Source: Muricea muricata (lineage: Eukaryota; Cnidaria; Anthozoa; Malacalcyonacea; Plexauridae). From it: DNA of 64,000 nt. The DNA lies in contig OY979717.1 in NCBI GenBank assembly GCA_963855995.1, positions 16,498,960 to 16,562,959 of the forward strand, written 5' to 3'. The position numbers were made by a program, and so were the translations under genes. Positions within the stretch are counted from its first letter, which is position 1, and each line of letters opens with the position of its first letter. Below are positions 1 through 15,100 of this stretch, piece by piece. The notes beneath the pieces are model-generated. The model had not been told where the DNA came from and ran no database searches. It saw only the letters and a list, made by a program, of their open reading frames with translations.

Positions 1-100
1 ATTTTACGCTTTTTGAAGGACAACTTTTAGTGAATTAGCTGTATTTATATACAGCACTGAATTAGCTGTATTTATATACTGCAAAACACCAACAATGCAC

Positions 101-3100
101 CTGTCTGCAAATGTTTACTTCCTTGTTCTTCGTCGTTGAAGAATGTATTGCTCAGGGCCTTTCGAGTAAAGAAGTCTGCCTTCGAGATCAGGAATGTAAC
201 TTTATGTCTCTTTGGGCATTGAGGTAATAACTTGTCTACTTTTTCTATAACGTTGGAAGCTTTAACCATATCCTCTTCTGAAATTTGGACACTATGAAAA
301 TGACGCAAAAATTTCATATATTTCTACCAAGAATACACGTATTTATCAAATGATAACTTAGTCCGGCAGATAGGGGTACCAAAAACCATGTTTACGTACC
401 ATATCGAGGGACAATTTCAATTGGTTTTATCTTGTTCTTTTAAGGTTAGTGAGTATATTTCTGAATGTTAGCCACGTTGAAATTTCTTGTGGGCTCTTGC
501 CAACACGTTTTGCTACGATATTACTATAAAACTGTATTACTGTCAAAAAGGTGATATTTCAAGTTCAATTTAAAAAAAAATAACTTGCATCAACAGAAAG
601 CCCAAGAGTAAAAACTAAATATAAGGCATTTAAATGGTCACCCTAATTTTTCCAATTCTTAGTTAGTTATCAGCGTTTGAAAACATAGCAGTTTTTCGTA
701 GTTTGAAGGATCAATAACTTGAAAACCGCTACAGTTTTATAGTAATACTATAGAAAATCAGAAATATACTTACTAACCTTAAAGGAACAAGATAAAAGCA
801 AAATAGAATTGCCCCTCGATATGGTAAGTGCATCGGCCTCTACCTGCCGGTCTAACTGTAATTGAACCTACAATGGAAAAGTATAGGGAAACTTGTTGCT
901 CGAGGAAAACACGCCAATGCAAGATATTGCATTCGGACTGCAATGACGTTCAATTCGTAGGGAGACACCTTAATCAGAGCGCGTAAAAGTATTATTCGAA
1001 AGTGTATATATGGTGTTTTGGTCGCCTGTAAAGCCTACTTCTCTCTAGAGGCAAAAAAGACTACAATTAGCCTGATCTCATCACACAATACGTATGAGGT
1101 AACTTCACTCGAAGTTGAATAATTTCTTAAGGGTTATTGTGTTTTCGTACGGTCAATATATTTTCTTTGTTTGCACTTTTCTCTTTACGTATGCTTTGAA
1201 TTAGTTTAAGCGGTTTTCTAACTGCCCTACTTGCGTAAGGCTAAAAAGAAAAAAACATTTTGAAGACCAGTAAAGTTCACAGTCACGGAGCCAGCCCAGT
1301 AGTGAACTCTATATTAAACACTGGAACGATAACTCCAGGTAAAATCTCCTTTTTGGGGGTAGCAAAATCCAAAATGGCTGTAGCTGACTTTAAATGTCGT
1401 ACCAGCATCGTTCCCAAGCTATTTAATTACCACTTTATTGTTCTAGTCTAATATAGAGTTGATCAAGCTAGCTCCGTTAAATTATTATCATTCATTTCTT
1501 GTGAAATTGATTATTTTTGCAGTGACACTTTATAAACAGTCAAAAATATTTGCATATCACATGACCATATTGTCGGCCTGGCTTCATCGCTGAATTTTCG
1601 CATTACTACATACTTCATTTCGGGAGACTTGCTTCGAGATCCTCTTAAAAGAAACAAAATTTGTCTGCTGGATGTTCTGATAATGTTTCTATATTTCCTC
1701 GGTTCATTCTCTTCGTGAATATTGTACATTCGAATAGCGTCTTGAAAGCACTCTACTGCCTGTTTATGTTCTTCAGATGTCAAAGCACAGCAGGCTGCCT
1801 TCTGGGCATATAATGCTGCTAGGTTATATCTGTTGTTTGCTGTTTCACTGCATTCAAATACTTGCATAAAGTTCTAAAAAATTATACATTTTTCCATATT
1901 ACAGAGGTCACAGTTATAATGGTTTAAGATTGACGTCCAATATGTTGTTTTGCAATATATTCTACGAAGTACGTAATTATACTTTTTTGCTTTGTCTTTT
2001 TTAAACGAGACATTAGGATTAACAGTTTTTAGCATGCTGTAACCAATTTATACAATTTGCAAACATAATTTATTTGAGTAAATTTACACTTCCTCCTTCC
2101 ACCCTCATCGCCTCCCTTTTTTCCTTCCCCACAGTTCCAAGCGTACTGATTTCCTGGCTCACTGCTTTGACAACTACTACGTGCGCGGATAATTTGGGTT
2201 TAATTGTTTGAAAGCTGCAGCTAGTTATTCAGTGAACCTAACTGGTAGGATGCCTCAGGACAACCCTGACGATTGCAATGTGTACGACAGGCTATATCCT
2301 ACACGCCCATTTCAATCAAAATATTAATCCTGGTTTACACTAGTCGTAAGAATCGGGCATTTTCTATGGAATATATATGTGAACAATGTATAAGTATAGG
2401 ACAAACACTAGATTGCTTTTGTAAAGGCATAATGGACTCAATCACGTCGGCCAAAACAATGCGAACAATGTACCTCAGTTGACCAATCCAAATATTGTTT
2501 ACCCAGTTCAAACTCGTTACGTTGTCTATGTACACCTGACATGACATAAAATGCTTTTCCCAAAATGAACTGTAAATTTTCTATGAAACACTTCTTTGCA
2601 CGGTCACAGACTCTTTGACAGATTGCCAGGCATTCATCCATTTTGTCCTGTCCATACATTGTGATGCCTCTCTAGAATTAGAATCGTTACTTTCTGTTAC
2701 CATGAAATAATTACCAAGTATTTGGACCAGGTTGAACAAAATGCAGTGGCGAAGCCCGACATTTGGTCATGCAAATTCAAATTTCTCTGTGTTTATAGAC
2801 CGTATAGGAATCAATTTATAAAGAAATGAATAATGATAATGATCTAAATTTGCATAGCATGACCAAGTTGTCGCGATCTGGCTGGCTTCGCTATCCTCAT
2901 TTGTTGGTGGCGAGAAGATCAATTATATGCCGATGGCGAAAGCAGAGGCTGCGTCAGGGTGCTGCTGTTATCAACCTTTTGTAGGATGGTAATAAATAAT
3001 TATTCAGATACATGATTAAGCTAATTCAAGAATGGTTAATTGCAAACCTTAAAGTCTAAGCTTTTATAGCATTCGATTGCCGCCATTTTTGTGACATTTG

Positions 3101-6100
3101 GAGTAAGATTGAGCAAATACGAATCCGATAAATATAACTGGTCGAAATCGAATATTTCCACCCCTGCTGAACATTAGTATGTTTTCAACACCCACCCGCA
3201 GTGACAGAGTTGGGGCCGAAGGAAAAAAGCTACCAATGTATATTTTCCTAAATTAAGACTTATTTAAAGAAAATTTATACTTTATAAGTTTACGTTATAG
3301 TATTTTGGTTTCACTAGTCGTGAAGGGCTTCACGAGTCCCTTTTAATTCTGTGCATGCTGTCAACTTTATACTCTCGGTTCTTTGAAAAGTGTCAGAAAA
3401 AGCATAAGTATTTCTATAAATAATGATGTTATATGATAAGAAATTTTATTTGTCTACCTTTAACTTTGAATACGCATGAGTGATGAATAGACTCGATTCG
3501 CCGACTAAAACTATTAGCAGTTAATAACTGTTACATGCCTGTTTGCTGAAACGTTTAACATTCATTACCATAGCAATTTTATCTGTTGTACTACGTATAC
3601 TTAACTTTCAGTATTAGAATTTATCGGGTGAGAAAATATTCGAAATAACAATACGGTGGGTTTCTGACAGCTGTAAATGGAATGTTATGTGCAAGGTTGA
3701 TTTATTTGAGGTAAAAATCACCGATTTCTGGGCCGCTAAAGCTCTCCCATGTGAATAAAATAGCGTACTGTACAAATCATATAAAAATAATTATGGTATC
3801 TGTTTATGTGTAGTATATTTCTTGTTGGAAAAGGTTTTATACCTGTAATTCAACAGCAAGTATTAGGTCTGTAAAATTTTTGTTTTCACCTAAAGCATCA
3901 ATTAACTTCTCTTGGTCTTCTGCAAATTTAACTAGTTCACCTGAAAGTATATACATGACATTTTTTATGCAACCCTTATATTTTTACTAACTGATATAAT
4001 AATCTTATTATGTATTGGTTAGATACCATGCCAGTTAACCGGATCACCAATAATAATAAAAGTCACACATCAACTTTTTGCTGGCTTGCTTCACTGGACA
4101 TTTTTTTCTTATATCGAAAAAGCACTTCTTAAAGCAGCTAGCGCCTTGTTTTTCAACACACTTTTCGGTGTTTTATGGGCCCGTAATAAACGTATGTTTT
4201 TTCGTTTATTATACATTACATAAAGGCTTATAAACAATAAGTTATTATTTGTCTTACAAATTGTGTTCGCTCCATCCTTTTTTTAAGATGTTAGAACAAG
4301 CGACACATGTTACCGCTTATCGGACTTGCATGTTATTAACCATGGAACAATAGTCTCGTCAAGAACGATGTTGCACAAGATGTTTTCACAAGGTGTTAAA
4401 ACAAATTTATAGACAACTTTACATGGACAAGTTCTCACTGGAAAGTATCCAAAAGTACGGAAATCCATAGAATTGTAAGGCCCTTTATTGAAGTATACGT
4501 AGAATGAATTTTGATTTTCCATGATAATTGCTTCCACATTATGGAAAATGTCAAGTAAAGCGATAGATTCTGTTGAAAACCATTAATAATTCGGCAAATC
4601 TATACTATACGGACAATGTTTCCATGTTGTGGCTTTGCAATAGTTGTTTTCCAATGTGTGTTCAGGCAGCTACAAAACGTGAAATTTTTACGTGTTGACT
4701 CGTATAAAGATGTACAGCATAATTATTTGAAAAAAACTTGCAAATGTTCACTTCTCATCTTCATTCTGTGGATTTACCACTAATGGTACGTAGTGACTCA
4801 TATTTCTTTGTATCATTATTTATACACATTATGCATTATATATTAACACGTACCGTTATCGCCTAGTCTTTGAAAATGGTACAGCATCTTTTGCGAACTT
4901 TTTTTTGCTAACTCTCCTATAAAAAATCACATATAAGTCAGAACAAGTTAACAAAATTAACTACAATTTTGGACATAACTCGCTGAGACTGCCTTCTTTT
5001 CCATATACAATATTAGCTTGATTCACTTGCACCATAAAATGCATGCTATGTTCGTACTTTTACCTCCCCCCCCCCCTTCCCCCCTCTCCACAATGTTGAG
5101 CTTGCGTGGTGGCAAATGACCAAAATTCGGCTCTTTAAAACACTGGAATAGGAGAAGGAGGGGGCGATTAAAATTTGTTTTGCCAATGCCATTGGAATAA
5201 GTTCGCTATAAATATTAGGCATAATTGTTTGAACGGTTTTGTCCAAGAATGTTTGGATAGCACTGACCAATGGTGGTGGAAAGCGGTTGACCCAAATCTC
5301 TTTTGACTTGCTTGATCATTAAACTTCGATTTAGATTAATGCAGATTTAAAAATACACATTAGTGCAGCCATTTCACGCTTGGTATAAGAATATTGCATT
5401 CCTAAAGACAACCCAGTAAAGATTATAGGGATACATTTAAACTGTTAAATCAACACATTTTATCAACACTTGCAATACATAGATGTTAATCTCTAAATTT
5501 AGTACATAAAAGATCGAGGCCACTGACGTAAAATTTGGCGAGTTCTTTGCCAGCATTTTACCTGCCATACGCTTCTTACGTAATGGTGTCTCAACAGTTG
5601 GTAATAAATATCCACTTTGAATTTCACCTAAATCTATACCATCACCATGTGACCTGACGTTGAATGACACATTATGCAGAACTAAAAGATTCACAAAAAA
5701 GGCATATTACAGACCTATAATCTATGAAGTCAAAGTAAATGATATAAAATGCAGCAAATTTATCAACATTGATTTGGTAAATTGCTTAGATTAAGTTGAG
5801 TAAAGTACATTTAGTAACAGCATACTGTTGAAACTTCATGACATAATAACACAACGCATGAAAAAACGTTTTGCTTTTTCGGAAAGAAAAAAGATTTCTT
5901 CAACTTTTCCGCCCCCCCCCCCCCCTCGAGATTTCATATCCTGGCTCTTTTATATACTGAATTGAAGCTGACCTTTTTCTTTCATGTAGAGAGTGATGCT
6001 GAGTCTAAACGTCACTGGACGTTCTGCAACTACAGGCAAAATAAACGCAACGCAGCCGAGGTATGGTGACAGTTGTTTACTATCGCAGCCAAACTTTTTT

Positions 6101-9100
6101 AGTATAATCAGCGATGACTGTGAATACGGTGGACATACTGAAGGCACTACTCTGAACACACGATCCTATATATTGAACAAAGAATACGCATAATATATGT
6201 TAAAAAAGCTTGAAAAAACAAATAAAGCTGCAATCCTGGAAAAAATGTTTATTGTAGACTTTTCAAAAAGTTAAACTATCGTTTATATGTTTCAACATAA
6301 TAATCTGCCTTTCGTAAAAAAATTGAATTGTAATTTTAACCCCAACTCGTCCCACCCCCGAACAATGTTGGAAGAGCGAGCGGCAATTTGTAAGGTGTGT
6401 GACCTTAACTCCAACATTGTAAAGGGAGGGGGAAATACAATTAAAATTAGTTAAGTTTACGAATTAATTTTCAGGATTGTAGATGCACATCAATTGCATA
6501 GTTAGAAACATTCAAAGCAGCTGTCAGGTCAAAACGTCTTACTGATAAGTGATTAGAGCTGTGATTGAAGGTTCTGGAGGCGTACGTTAAACGAAAGCTG
6601 GAAATTGCCCTTATTGCCTTTTCTTGCTGGGAAAATGGGATTCCGTGCCCTGAGACTGACATTCATTTGCCAATAAGTAGAAAATGGGAATGGGATTAAC
6701 ATTAATATCCGAGCCGGACAGCCACCGGACTCCATCGCAGTCGGCATTTGCTGTCGTTTTTGCTCCCTCGTCTAATCTTAAAATACAGTAGATAACCTGC
6801 AGAATATTTGACTAAGGCGTACTAAGAGGCCTAGGGACTAGGCTGGCCGATAACCTGGTAGAGTTTCTATACCTACCTCTGCATCAGCCTCGTACCCAGG
6901 CGCTTTTTGCATATCAAATTATTATGATATTACTTAATTAATATGTGCGCTTTCACTTTGCACTAAGAGACGCCTGGGTACGAGGCTGCCTCTGCATACC
7001 AACAAAAATCGTGCCACTTTCAATTTAACACACCCGATTCTTGGCCGACTGGGACCACTTATGGCGTCTGAACAAGGAATGCAATAGTACATTCGAAGCT
7101 GTTCTGAGCAGATTGCACCGTGTTGGGCTCGTTAACTATCAAACTGAAGTAGTAAACATGCAGACCAGTGAATATATTGTCAATGTTTATGTAAACCGAT
7201 TTGTCCTTTGTCATTTTGTCCTTCATGTGTTGTATCAAGGAGAACTGAGAACTAAATATTATTAACTGCAATTAATTTATTTTTGAGTCGATTTTCTTTG
7301 ATGTACCGCGGGTTGTATATAGGTTATTTACCTTGAATAAATAATTAGATCAAAGTTGTGGAAAAATCTTGACGAATCCCGACTTAAATTGTTTAAAGTC
7401 AAAAGACTCTGTTAGAAAACCTCTTCAAAAATAAATTAAGTTAGTTAAATACCTCGAAAGCCGGGATGTATGTCATATACAGCCCTCGGACGCTGCGCGT
7501 CCTCGGGGGTTGTATATGACCTACATCCCTCCTTCTCGGTATTATATTTCATGAACTCCGGTCGAAATATATGAGAATACAAATGGTATGACTTCGTCAT
7601 TACCGTGCTTCGGATCACACTTCAACACTAGGGTACCCCTCTAAGTCAAAAAATAACTTCCGGTGCTATCGCCGTTGCCATAGTTTCATGTCCCGTGATG
7701 CTTTTCGACTTTTTTACCTTGTGCTTCGGACACCGCAGGTAAGTGTTTTCGTGGTAAAACTTTGCATATTTATCGCTCCGTTTGTAGTTTTTTATATAAA
7801 ATTTTTAGATATTCTAGCTCCTTCGACGTGTATCCTTAAGACGTCTAGCCATCGGCACCGTAAACGCTCTCATTCACACGAAAAATCTCACCACTCGTCG
7901 ACGCACAAGTCGCCCAAACGAGCTAAAAATGTAGCCTCCGAAACGACCAAACATAACGAGGACGTCCTCCAACAAATCCTGCAATCCGTGACTGAGTTGA
8001 AAGCGGATTTGTCAGTTTGTAATTCCAGGATTTCTGCTCTAGAAGCCCCCTCTGACGGGTCCGTTTTCCCTAGCAATGAACACGACGACGACATCTTGTC
8101 AGTTTCGGCGGGAAATGATCTCGACCAATATGTCCCAGCTCACCAAGAAAATATGGCTATTAAGCCACCAGATTTGGCTATTAAGCCACCAGAAATGACT
8201 ATTCAGTCACCACACACGGCCATTGGGCCACCAACAACAGTCACCTCTACAGAGTTTGACGTTCATGAGGAAGACTCTCAATCCATCCAAGCAGGTAATG
8301 AACTTAATTCTCTTTCTCTATATGACCCTGATAACACCAACCTGTCATGGGCACCTTCAGAAGTATTCACCTTCTTTTTGGAAAAAAATTTCCGTCGAAA
8401 ATTATCATATGACCAGATAGGTGAAATTTTAGAACAACAATCTGTTCCTGCTGTAGAGGCTCTTGTAGCTCCAACTTTAGACCAGAATGTGGTGCAGCAT
8501 ATAGCGTTTCACAACAAGAAATTTGTACAGGAGCGAGACAAGGAGCTACAAACGGTCCAACGTGCCTTACTGAACACTACAGGACCTCTGTGTACACTTT
8601 ACGATCGTTTGGAAAGTGGCTCTATAGTAGACCACGCAAGTCTAAAAACGATTGTTGAACAAGCGCTTTGTTTATTGGGATCAGCTAATACACAGTTATC
8701 TATTCTTCGCCGGAAAAAAGTCCTGGCAGCTATCAACAAGGGGAAAATTGACCTTGCAAATCATTAATTGGCCAATGCAAAGAAGTGGTTATTCGGGGAT
8801 GATTTCCCTGCCATTGCCTCTAAAGAGGCTGAGCTTTCCCGAGGACTAGCCAAAAATTTAGCTCCGGCCCCGAACAAGCCAAGACCCCAAACTACCAGAT
8901 TTTCTATCCCTAGTTCTTCTGGAAATTATCAGTCAAGGTATCAGAATCCTCAATTATACCGTCAGAGGCAAAAAATTTTTCGTCCCCCCAGGGGCCCCTA
9001 CAGACCGCCGCCCAACTCCCAACACGCCTGAAGCAGTGGCAAGAACTGACTTCCGACCCCGAAATTTTAAACATTGTGTCAGGCGTAAAAATTCCATTCC

Positions 9101-12100
9101 ATTGCATGCCTTATCAAAAACATCCTCAGATTACACAGGTTCAACAAGGATCAGCCTCAACTCTAGACAACAAGATACAAAAGCTTTTAGAAAAAGGAGC
9201 CCTCTGTCGAGTGCCACTTACAGCGGACGCCTTTTACAGTCGTTTATTTCTAGTCCCCAAAAAGGGGGGAAGCATGCGACCGGTCATAGATCTCAGTGCC
9301 TTAAATCAATTCATAGAAAACCCCCATTTCTAAATGGAACATCTCTCAAGCATAAAAACTCTACTAAAACCCGGTCATTTCATGACCAAACTCGATCTAA
9401 AGGATGCATATCTGTCAGTCGCAGTTCATCCAGATTGCCAAAAGTATCTTCGCTTCGTTTGGAAAAATCAGGCCTTCAATTCAGGGCTCTCCCCTTCGGT
9501 CTGAACATAGCACCGCGAGTGTTCACAAGATTGCTAAAGCCTGTGGCAGCCTTTCTGAGGAAAAGAGGTGCTCGCATAGTGATCTACCTAGACGATATTC
9601 GACGACGGTTCACCGAAATGGCCATGAGCCTACTCGAATCTCTGGGATTCATAATCAACAAGGAAAAGTCGATCCTCAAACCAACTCAGGTGTTAACCTT
9701 TCTGGGCTTCACCATCAACTCAGTCAATATGACTCTAAATTTGCCTCACGACAAAGTAACCGCTATCCAATCACAGTGTCGCCAACTGCTGACTCTATCA
9801 AGTGTTACTCTCCGAACCATAGCTCAAATTTTGGGTACACTCGAAGCGGCTCGTCCAGCGATATGGAAAGCCCCTCTCCATTACCGCATGTTACAAGTAC
9901 AACTGACACAGGGATTGCAACAAAATCAAAACAACTATACGAAAGTCGTGACTCTATCACCACAATCCAGACAGGAGCTCCACTGGTGGGTTCTGGAGAT
10001 CGAATCATGCAATGGCAGCCCTGTTGTGACTCCTCCTCCCGATCTTACCATCTACACGGACGCGTCGAAACGCGGGTGGGGAGGAATTTGCTTGAATCAA
10101 CAAGCCAACAGGAAATGGTCTGCTTCCGAGAAACTCCTGCACATGAATTTTTTGGAATTGAAAAGTGCTTTTCTATCAATTCAAGCACTGATAAGAGACA
10201 AACGTTCAATAACGGTGTCCCTCAACATGGACAACACAACTGTGGTGGCCTACGTCAATCACCAGGGCGGGACACATTCACCCAAACTACTTCAACTTGC
10301 CCTGCAGTTGTGGAATTGGTGCGTCAAGAGGGACATAGTTCTAGTCGCACATCACGTCCCAGGCAAATCGAACAGCCTCGCGTACCGGGAGTCTCGAGTA
10401 TTTGTGGACAACAGCGACTGGATGTTAGATCCCAGCCTCATCAGGCCCTTATTGAGCGACTGCAAAACGGACCTCTTTGCCTCCAGGCTTACACACCAGC
10501 TTCCGTATTATGTCAGCTGGAGACCGGATTCCCGCGCCTTCCACTCAGATACATTCAGTCTCAATTGGCGGGGACTCAAGGGCTACGCGTTTCCCCCGTT
10601 CAACATGATTCCAAAGGTCCTGGACAAAATAATATCAGATCAGGCAGAAGTTTTGTTAGTAGCGCCCGTTTGGCAAGCCCAACCGTGGTGGCCTCTACTA
10701 CTCCATCTACTGATACAGCCACCAATCCTCTTACCAGTGTCACCACACTTGTTAACAGACCCAGCAGAACCTAGAGCGATCCACCCAATGTTCCCTCGCC
10801 TACACTTGGGCGTATTCCGTATCTCCTACAACGTTACCAAGCAGAGGGCCTTCCAACAAACGTTGCCGAATTACTTATCGCAGCCATTAGACCCTCCACA
10901 CATAAAACCTATGAATCCAGCTGGAAACGCTGGCGCAGCTGGTGTTGTGCGCGAAAAATTAATCCTATTTCGGCATCTTTGAAGGATCTCCTTACCTTTC
11001 TGACGGAATGTTTCGACAGTGGTCTTCAATACCGCTCTATAAACGTTATTAGATCGACACTTTCGGGCACCCACCCGAAAATCGACGGACACTTAGTGGG
11101 TCAACACCCTTAGGTGGTTAGTCCACTGAAAGGAATTCTTAATAAACGCCCTCCGAAACCCAGGTATTCTCAAACTTGGGACGTGTCTACGGTGGTTTCA
11201 CATCTTGTAAGAATGGGTAACAATTCAGAATTATCCTTGAAACACCTCTCTTGGAAATTAGCTACAATCTTCGCTATCACTTGCCCGAAGAGAGTGTCTT
11301 CTTTTGCTCACCTGGATTTGAGCCATTATCGCTCTGCTCCTGAAGGAATCATCTTCACATTGAAGCAGACTAAAACCACTCGACCCGACGAACCAGCATC
11401 CGCCATCATATCGGCCTTTCCGCAAGATACTAGATTATGTCCAGTCGCCTGTTTCAAACAGTACATTAAATCAACATCCAAGCTCAGAGCCACGACAGAC
11501 AATGACCCTCGAAACTTATTTTTATCCTACATTAAACCGCATCGCCCAGTCTCTCCATCAACTATAGCTCGATGGATACGTGAACTTCTCGCGGAGGCAG
11601 GAATAGATGTCTCTATATTCAAAGCACACTCAGTTCGTGGCGCATCCACCACAGCCGCAGCAAACGCTTCAGTTCCTCTCGATGAAATTCTCAAAATGGC
11701 CGATTGGTCTGCAACATCAACGTTCCAAAAGTTTTATTATAAACCCGTTATAGATACAAACTTTGCTCATGCGGTGCTCACGCATGCTCAAAAATAGTCA
11801 TATTACTAATTTATATTGGTCATAAGATATTGTTATGTTGAACATAGTTCTGTTATGCAGCCTGACATAAAATTATACTCATTTTAATCTTTGTTGCCTT
11901 GTGTTAAAATCTACCATTTGTATTCTCATATATTTCGACCGGAGTTCATGAAATATAATTCCAATTATACAAGGGCTGTAAGCCTGATGGTATTATGGAA
12001 TGCCCATTGTTTCAATAATACTTCTAGCGCAAATATAATACTTCTTTACAATTTTAATACTTCCTGTCACTAATACAAAACTTCCATGCCTAAATATAAA

Positions 12101-15100
12101 ACTTCATTGGCAAAATATAAACCTTCACTTCTTTTCAATAATACTTGTAAGCAAATATAATACTTGTTTGCAATTTTAATACTTCATGTCACATTTATAC
12201 AACTCATTATCTTATACAAAACTTCCATGTTTAAATATAAAACTTCATTTCTTTTCAATAATACTTGTAAGGAAATATAATACTTGTTTGCAATTGTAAT
12301 ACTTCATGTACATTTATACAACTCATTATCTTATGCAAAACTTCCATGTCTAAATATAAAACTTCATTGCGGAAAGTATAAAACTTCATTTCCAATACAA
12401 AACTTTTGTAAATATGATAATTTGTTGTAAGTATAAAAGTTCAATAAAATATGAAACTTTATTACTAATCACGGATGTAAAATTTCGTCGCAAATAGAAT
12501 ACTTTGTTGCAAATATTGAGCTTCTATACCATACAAATCTTTAAATGAAAATGAGTATGGATCAAAATGAATGTTTTGTTACTACAAAGTGGAAGGACTT
12601 TACAATAACAACAGAGTAGAGACTACAAAGAGCGATCACATATCAATGAGAAGGACAGGTTCAGTCAAAAAAGCGTAAGTCAGTGCCCTAAACAGAAGCC
12701 TTTCCCCCCGGTATTACTAGCCATTTTTATTATTTCTGGGGAGTGACTTCCTCTGTTTAGGGTACTGGCTAGGCACATGGCTCCCATGAGGAATATTACA
12801 TGCTCGTCCTCGTGAAATTATTGTTCATTATTGTTTAACTGGTGGATTTGTTTTTGCAACCAGTGTTCTCACTATTGCTGATTGTACAGTCACAAACACT
12901 GGTGCACAACAGTTTAGCTTTTTTACAGCCACAACGGAGCGTCGTGCTTGCACTTTTACATGAACAAGATACAATCTCATTGCAAGCCTTTGGAATTGTA
13001 TCAAAGTTCATAAGACGTGGAACTAATTTCTCGTCACCAGCTTTAATCCACCCCATTCCATCGGGATTTGGAAGATTTGGATATTGGCAACATGCTTGTT
13101 TCCATACCAACGATTGATAGAGGGAACGCCTGATATGCCGTTCCAAAGCATCACGCGTGCTTGCAGTGCTTGCGGCTTTCCACACTTCGGAAAAGAAGAA
13201 CTCGGATTTGATTCACAGACTCGACTTCTTCATGTTTGTACATTGAACACACAAACTTCTCTGCATCTTTAATCTTGGCGGTAGTTGAATTCCCCTCACC
13301 GGCCGACGACAGAAGATGTGCTTCTCTAAAAACATTTTCCACGTCGATGTTTTTCCGTGATCACACACAAGAACGATGTGGTACCAGACAGTCAGAGCGT
13401 GGAAAGGAAGTAGACTGGAAAGTGAACCAACTGGTAGATTTTCGCTGATTGCTCTGACATTAAAAAAACTTTCTGTGCGCTGCAGTTCCGGCCATCAGTA
13501 GCGTAGCCAGCCCGACGATTTAGTCCCGCTATGCAAATATGTTCGTGTTCATTGACTGTAAAAACAACAATTTCTAAAGAAATGAATAATTACAATGATT
13601 TGAAATTTGCATAGCGGGACTAAATCGTCGGGCTGGCTACGCTACTGGCCATCATCCAAATCTTCGCGCTTCGAATCTTTGCTGCATGTGCCACGAAAAG
13701 TATGAGTACATCAGTGTCTCTTGCTGATTCAACCACGGTCTCACACGTGCTTCCAATGCAATGGTAGACAATTCTTGTACCTGCTTCCTCGTGTGCTGCG
13801 TAGAATATGCTTGAGTCCGTTTCCTCGTTTGAACATTGTGCTTTTTCTTTATCGTTAAATCCCCCAGCGACAACAAGTACTTTATTTGCTGGCGCGTTTG
13901 CGATAAGATGCTCGGAAAGAAATCTCGCTAAGTCTGCTTTGTTCTCGGGTAATGCTAAGAAGTTCGACCCAGCTACAAGGAAGTGGCACGTTCCTGTTCT
14001 CAATGACACGTCAAATAGGTTAAGTTGTTTTCGTGCGACGTTCTCTCGTACCTGCCTTGATGGAATTCTGTTCGTACCTATCAAATATAACATGAACCTC
14101 TTGACAACGGAATCCTGATTCGACAACCGCTGCCAGGAATTTGTCTCCAAAATCTCCAAAAATCATGGCATCGATGGGTTTTCCAAAGGCAGCAAGCAGA
14201 GCTGACAAATGTGACATGAAGTATTGAAATTGCAAACAAGTATTTATCTCCGTGCAAGTATTATTGAAATGAAATGAAGATTTATATTAAGACATGGAAG
14301 TTTTGTATAAGATAATGAGTTGTATAAATGTACATGAAGTATTACAATTGCTAACAAGTATTATATTTGCTTACAAGTATTATTGAAAAGAAATGAAGTT
14401 TTACATTTAAACATGGAAGTTTTGTGTAAGATAATGATTGTATAAATGTGACATGAAGTATTAAAATTGCAAACAAGTATTATATTTGCTTACAAGTATT
14501 ATTGAAAAAAAGTGAAGTTTTATATTTTGCCAATGAAGTTTTATATTTAGGCATGGAAGTTTTGTATTAGTGACAGGAAGTATTAAAATTGTAAAGAAGT
14601 ATTATATTTGCGCTATTAGTATTATTGAAACAATCGGCATTCCATATGGTATAATTGGGGTTATATGAGTGAACGAAGGGAGAAATATATGAGTCCCACC
14701 CATTACATTTTTCGGGATTACCCACCCATCGTTGATTTATTGGTGTTAAAAGAGTCGAAAAGCATCACGGGACATGAAACTATGGCAACGGCGATAGCAC
14801 CGGAAGTTATTTTTTGACTTAGGGGGTACCCTAGTGTTGAAGTGTGATCCGAAGCACGTAGTCAGGGAGGCAGAGGGTCAAAAATGTATGCACACTTACT
14901 TTCTCGAGGGACTAATTCTATTGTTGATAATATAGTAGTTCAGATGTCCCTAAATACGAATTCGAATGTTGTTTCGGCAGATTTTTCTTGAGTAATGTGT
15001 TAAACATGGTTTTCTGCTTGACTTCAAAACATTCGAAAAGGCGCCATTTTGTTTCTAATTTTAGTACAAGAAACGAGCCCACGACATTTTCGATCAGCGG

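Larger units (their letters stand above)
11995..14645. mobile_element. Foldback element with ~400-bp inverted repeats and captured PIN/Cys-cluster gene
   Basis: The ends read ATGGAATGCC and GGCATTCCAT, with ATTGTTTCAATAATACTT just inside. The flanks are ATGGTATT (11987-11994) and ATGGTATA (14646-14653), an 8-bp duplication with one mismatch. Arms of about 400 bp (to ~12420 and from ~14235) are built of degenerate tandem units such as AATACTTCATGT and AAAACTTCCATG. Between the arms lie a minus-strand gene relic (12835-14235), a hairpin element (13497-13646) and a partial hairpin repeat (12605-12805). Confidence 0.8.
11912..14690. repeat. DIRS internal complementary region (ICR), split by a foldback insertion
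   Basis: 11912-11959 is complementary to 7588-7541. 11949-11994 joined to 14646-14690 is complementary to 18049-17985. The two halves meet at an AAT shared by both outer edges, as expected for a DIRS circle-junction template. The foldback element 11995-14645 sits inside this region. Confidence 0.8.

Noticed and set aside
5046..5290. Extra exon of the minus-strand gene (SAIQTFLDKTVQTIMPNIYS)
   Set aside because: The frame looks coding, but no good donor is present and exons 5562 and 4916 already join in phase without it.
9404..10774. 456-codon plus-strand open frame over the DIRS RT/RNase H
   Set aside because: Low-complexity Ser/Arg/Thr-rich translation of the wrong frame; RT and RNase H motifs lie in other frames.
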